A DNA stretch of 8,762 nt from an uncultured Bacteroidales bacterium. GTDB taxonomy: Bacteria; Bacteroidota; Bacteroidia; Bacteroidales; UBA932. The stretch covers positions 1 through 8,762 of the forward strand of contig CAMFRR010000027.1 of assembly GCA_945982095.1 (NCBI GenBank), read 5' to 3'. A model generated the notes under the pieces. The model saw nothing but the letters and a program-made list of their open reading frames with translations. It was not told where the DNA came from and did no database searches. A program made the position numbers and the translations under genes. Positions 6,773-8,762 of this stretch are shown here, piece by piece (the first letter of the stretch is position 1; every line of letters begins with the position of its first letter).

Positions 6773-6804
6773 CAAATATAGAACTAATTTTCCGAAACAC
6801 CAAA
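6773..6804 (-). promoter_or_regulatory. Promoter of rpsU, overlapping the end of the upstream gene
   Basis: On the - strand TTTG (6804-6801), a 20-bp spacer and TATATTTG (6780-6773) match the Bacteroidetes consensus exactly. The -33 box lies inside the last codons of the NTPase-like gene and the -7 box just after its TAG stop, so rpsU can be expressed independently of that gene. Confidence 0.8.
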
Positions 6805-7926
6805 ATATTCTGTTCTCAGCCACCACTCAAACAAGGCATCCTGAATATGAGGCTCATCCTTCTCGTCAAACCACAGAACCTCTTTCTTTATAAGTGCATC
6901 TTTCAGTCTCTTTACATTGGCCGAGGAATTCAAACCGTAGTTTTCCACAACAGCGGTTGCGCTCATACGGGTCTCTCCATCAACCACGGCCTTCAACAGA
7001 GAAATCTGGAAGTCGGTGAGCGAGGCCATCTTGTCAAGAAAGCGGGGCTTGTGAAGGCCGAGCAGCAGCTGCATTGCCTCGAGCAAGGTCTTTGGCACGA
7101 CATAACCCACTGAGATATAATCAGTAAGGGCGAAGAGTGTGTTGATATACCACATATTGTTACGCAAGATATGCACATATTCGCTTATCGTCTTGCGCTC
7201 GACCACCTTTCCCTTATTCTGGAAGCCTTTGTGCACATACTCGATTATCTCCGCATCCGAGATTTGAGACAGGGGAAAGATTACAACATCCTTCCAGAAA
7301 TATCTCTTGACTTCGAATATCTCCTTCATGGCATTCATGGCAGTGCCGGTGAATATTGCAGAGCAGCTGCCTTTCTCCGAAACGAGCAGATCTTCGTAAG
7401 CTTTGAGCAGAGTGCGGGCTTCGGAATCCTCGTTGATATTCTGGAAGTTCTTGAAATACAGTATTGTGCGGCGTGTACCTGCCAGTTTGTAAGGCAGGGA
7501 CAAAACTTGGGCGCATGCTTCAGCATCGGGTTTGCCGCCCTCAAAATGAAAGAAATCCCCTCCGGTATAAAAGGCATCTTCATCCACTGTCCAGCCTGAA
7601 CCGTCCAGGAAAGAATAGCTGTTGGCCTGTATATCATCTAGGCCTCTGAAGAAAAGACGCATTATACAAGAAGCATAGCGGGAAAGTACGTCACAGCTGG
7701 TTTTACAGTTCAGCAGGTCGATTTCAAGGACATTGGCCTGGAAGGAAGCGAGCTGGAGCTGCATCAGGGCTTGTTTTAACAAGGATGAATAACCACAGTG
7801 AGGTTCACCGTACAGTGCAATGCTCTCGCCTGAGCGTATGAGGTTAGTCACTATGTCCACATCCTTCTTGCGGCCTATGAAATTGCGGCCCGATGCGGGC
7901 ACATTGAAGTTGAAATACATTTCCAT
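6784..7926 (-). CDS. STAND/AAA-like NTPase-fold protein with C-terminal winged helix; nucleotide-binding motifs degenerate
   Basis: A 380-residue soluble protein with the layout of the 'archaeal ATPase' (STAND-like) family common in Bacteroidales. It opens with the family's FIGRKKDVDIVTNLI segment (16-30), a P-loop position at 40-48, a Walker B strand at 154-162, a sensor-1-like AIFTGT (190-195), and a winged-helix domain (about 305-372) containing YGLNSSANV and QDALFEWWLR. The catalytic residues are not there. Walker A reads GEPHCGYSS, with Tyr46 where Lys is required. Walker B reads TILYFKNFQ, with Lys159-Asn160 where the family has Asp-Glu. The frame is otherwise intact, so this looks like a maintained pseudo-NTPase rather than a decaying gene. 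No signal peptide or membrane segment is visible. It may be a DNA- or protein-binding regulator; the biological role is unknown. ATG 7926 was chosen; the Met two codons later (7920) is an equal alternative. rpsU follows 75 nt downstream. Confidence 0.8.
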   Translation of the reverse strand: MEMYFNFNVPASGRNFIGRKKDVDIVTNLIRSGESIALYGEPHCGYSSLLKQALMQLQLASFQANVLEIDLLNCKTSCDVLSRYASCIMRLFFRGLDDIQANSYSFLDGSGWTVDEDAFYTGGDFFHFEGGKPDAEACAQVLSLPYKLAGTRRTILYFKNFQNINEDSEARTLLKAYEDLLVSEKGSCSAIFTGTAMNAMKEIFEVKRYFWKDVVIFPLSQISDAEIIEYVHKGFQNKGKVVERKTISEYVHILRNNMWYINTLFALTDYISVGYVVPKTLLEAMQLLLGLHKPRFLDKMASLTDFQISLLKAVVDGETRMSATAVVENYGLNSSANVKRLKDALIKKEVLWFDEKDEPHIQDALFEWWLRTEYFGVSEN

Positions 7927-7949
7927 AACATACTTGTTATATGACTTGA

Positions 7950-7957
7950 CAAAAATA
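7950..7957 (-). promoter_or_regulatory. Possible -7 box for the NTPase-like gene
   Basis: TATTTTTG on the - strand fits TAnnTTTG and lies 23 bp before the ATG. No TTTG is found 19-21 bp upstream; the nearest (7974-7971) is only 13 bp away. This is a weak call based on one half of the promoter. It shares the divergent region with the rplU promoter. Confidence 0.3.
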
Positions 7958-7965
7958 ATGAAAAC

Positions 7966-7997
7966 TTTGGCAAAAAGGAAAATTTGTCATATATTTG
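7966..7997 (+). promoter_or_regulatory. Promoter of rplU-rpmA
   Basis: TTTG (7966-7969), a 20-bp spacer and TATATTTG (7990-7997) match the Bacteroidetes primary promoter consensus exactly. The predicted transcript starts near 8003, leaving a long leader of about 85 nt before the rplU ATG. Confidence 0.82.
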
Positions 7998-8011
7998 CAG
8001 GCATTTTTTAA

Positions 8012-8078
8012 GATTGATAGGCAAGGGAAGAGCTAGGCATAAGACCGGGCCGCCTGCAATCCAAACTTTTTAAAGTTT
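8012..8078 (+). promoter_or_regulatory. Structured 5' leader of rplU, candidate autoregulatory element
   Basis: The leader holds a long-range stem: GATTG (8012-8016) with CAATC (8057-8061), a small internal loop (AT opposite G), then AGGC (8019-8022) with GCCT (8052-8055), enclosing 29 purine-rich bases. A second hairpin, AAACTT (8063-8068) with AAGTTT (8073-8078), follows immediately and ends ten bases before the ATG. Leaders of ribosomal protein operons often bind their own product; here such a role is inference. No rho-independent terminator form is visible. Confidence 0.45.
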
Positions 8079-8088
8079 TATTCATACA

Positions 8089-8400
8089 ATGTACGCTATT
8101 GTAGAGATTGGTGGACACCAGTTCAAGGTGACCCCAGAAATGGAAATCTTTGTTAACCGCCTTGCGGAGAAGAAAGGTGAAGCCGTAGAGTTCAAGACCG
8201 TACTCCTCGTGGACAATGACGGCGAAATTAAGGTAGGCGCCCCTTACGTAGAAGGCGCAACAGTTAAAGCAACTGTACTCTGCGACGAGTGCAAAGCAGA
8301 CAAAGTTCTGGTTTTCAAGAAAAAACGTCGTAAAGGCTACAAGAAGCTGAACGGACACCGTCAGTATCTTACAAAACTCATGATTAACGAAATTTGCTAA
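8089..8400 (+). CDS. rplU: 50S ribosomal protein bL21
   Basis: bL21 binds 23S rRNA in the large subunit. The 103 residues match the family's usual length. The N-terminus MYAIVEIGGHQFKVTP is the bL21 signature, and the C-terminal KKKRRKGYKKLNGHRQYLTKL carries the basic RNA-binding loop with the conserved GHRQ. The ATG at 8089 is fixed by this N-terminus and by the end of the leader hairpin ten bases earlier; no SD is present. rpmA follows after 14 bp, the usual rplU-rpmA pairing. Expression most likely comes from the promoter at 7966-7997. Nothing is unusual in the protein. Confidence 0.98.
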   Translation: MYAIVEIGGHQFKVTPEMEIFVNRLAEKKGEAVEFKTVLLVDNDGEIKVGAPYVEGATVKATVLCDECKADKVLVFKKKRRKGYKKLNGHRQYLTKLMINEIC

Positions 8401-8406
8401 GGAGGA
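8399..8406 (+). promoter_or_regulatory. Shine-Dalgarno sequence of rpmA
   Basis: AAGGAGGA overlaps the last two bases of the rplU stop codon and ends eight bases before the rpmA ATG (8415). Apart from rpsU, no other start in the window has such a match. In an organism with a sequestered anti-SD its use is uncertain. Confidence 0.7.
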
Positions 8407-8414
8407 TTTAAAGT

Positions 8415-8675
8415 ATGGCACACAAGAAAGGCGTCGGCAGTTCAAAGAACGGCCGTGAATCAGAAAGCAAACGACTTGGCCTCAAGAAATTCGGATCAGA
8501 GGCTGTAAAGGCTGGCAACATCCTTGTACGTCAGAGGGGAACAGTACACAACCCTGGCCTTAATGTTGGCATGGGTAGGGATCACACCCTGTACGCACTC
8601 GTTGACGGTACTGTAAAATATGCCAAGAAAGCAGAGGGCAAATCGTACGTGTCGGTAATTCCATTCGAGAACTAA
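8415..8675 (+). CDS. rpmA: 50S ribosomal protein bL27
   Basis: bL27 sits at the peptidyl-transferase centre, where its N-terminal tail reaches toward the tRNA ends. The 86 residues begin [20 protein letters not shown], the mature-type N-terminus, so there is no cleaved extension as in many Firmicutes. The conserved core [11 protein letters not shown] and the [14 protein letters not shown] segment are intact. The ATG at 8415 follows the SD at 8399-8406. It is the second gene of the rplU-rpmA operon and is followed by a terminator 23 bp after its stop. Confidence 0.98.
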   Translation: MAHKKGVGSSKNGRESESKRLGLKKFGSEAVKAGNILVRQRGTVHNPGLNVGMGRDHTLYALVDGTVKYAKKAEGKSYVSVIPFEN

Positions 8676-8698
8676 CGGCAAGGGTTTGCTGAAACACT

Positions 8699-8741
8699 AA
8701 AAAAGGAACTGTACCCTTGTATTTGGGCACGGTTCCTTTTT
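8699..8741 (+). terminator. Intrinsic terminator of rplU-rpmA
   Basis: A stem of AAAAAAGGAAC-TGTACCC (8699-8716) with GGGCACGGTTCC and the T-run (8725-8741) contains one G-T pair and one A/C mismatch around an eight-base loop. Five T close the right side, preceded by the strong GGAAC/GTTCC arm. The matching A-run could also stop transcripts arriving on the - strand from beyond the window. The last 21 bases of the window hold nothing I can identify. Confidence 0.88.
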
Positions 8742-8762
8742 GCTTAAACAAGAAATCAATAC

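Noticed and set aside
8008..8445. A 145-codon open frame on the - strand opposite rplU
   Set aside because: It runs antisense through the rplU promoter-leader and bL21 codons, with no family features and no start signals.
1..8762. CRISPR arrays, tRNA or rRNA genes, insertion sequences, phage genes, toxin-antitoxin pairs
   Set aside because: None were seen on either strand; all longer stretches are filled by core genes, and no transposase or direct-repeat array is present.

Overview
The window is ordinary core chromosome from a member of the Bacteroidota, most likely order Bacteroidales; the genus cannot be fixed. Four things point there. The hup - 29-residue basic protein - rng gene order is characteristic of the phylum. 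Promoter sequences match the Bacteroidetes form (TTTG, 19-21 bp, TAnnTTTG). Most starts lack a Shine-Dalgarno (SD) sequence, while the bS21 gene carries a very strong one. The protein sequences of Lon, HU, bS21, bL21 and bL27 are of Bacteroidales type.

Layout from left to right. (1) 2-1714 (+) is the 3' part of an M3-family zinc peptidase, open at the left edge. It converges on lon (1863-4262, -), and a shared two-way terminator lies between them (1763-1807). (2) A 200-bp divergent region (4263-4462) separates lon from a + strand operon: hup (4463-4729), a 29-codon gene for an mS38/AURKAIP1-type basic protein (4748-4837) and rng, an RNase E/G enzyme (4848-6416). (3) rng converges on rpsU (bS21, 6511-6708, -) across another two-way terminator. 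rpsU has its own promoter, partly inside the end of the next gene. (4) 6784-7926 (-) encodes a STAND/AAA-like NTPase-fold protein with a C-terminal winged helix, whose Walker A lysine and Walker B acidic residues are missing. (5) A second divergent region (7927-8088) carries a good promoter and a structured leader for rplU-rpmA (bL21, bL27; 8089-8675), closed by a terminator at 8699-8741.

Most of the genes serve translation, RNA processing, nucleoid structure and protein turnover. I see no mobile element, CRISPR array, tRNA, rRNA or phage gene, and no clear sign of recent transfer.

The window does not hold an obvious new multi-gene system. The points most worth following are the apparently catalytically dead NTPase upstream of rpsU, the strong SD sequences confined to rpsU and rpmA, the structured leaders of rpsU and rplU, the tiny ribosome-associated-type protein, and two terminators that look like copies of one sequence.
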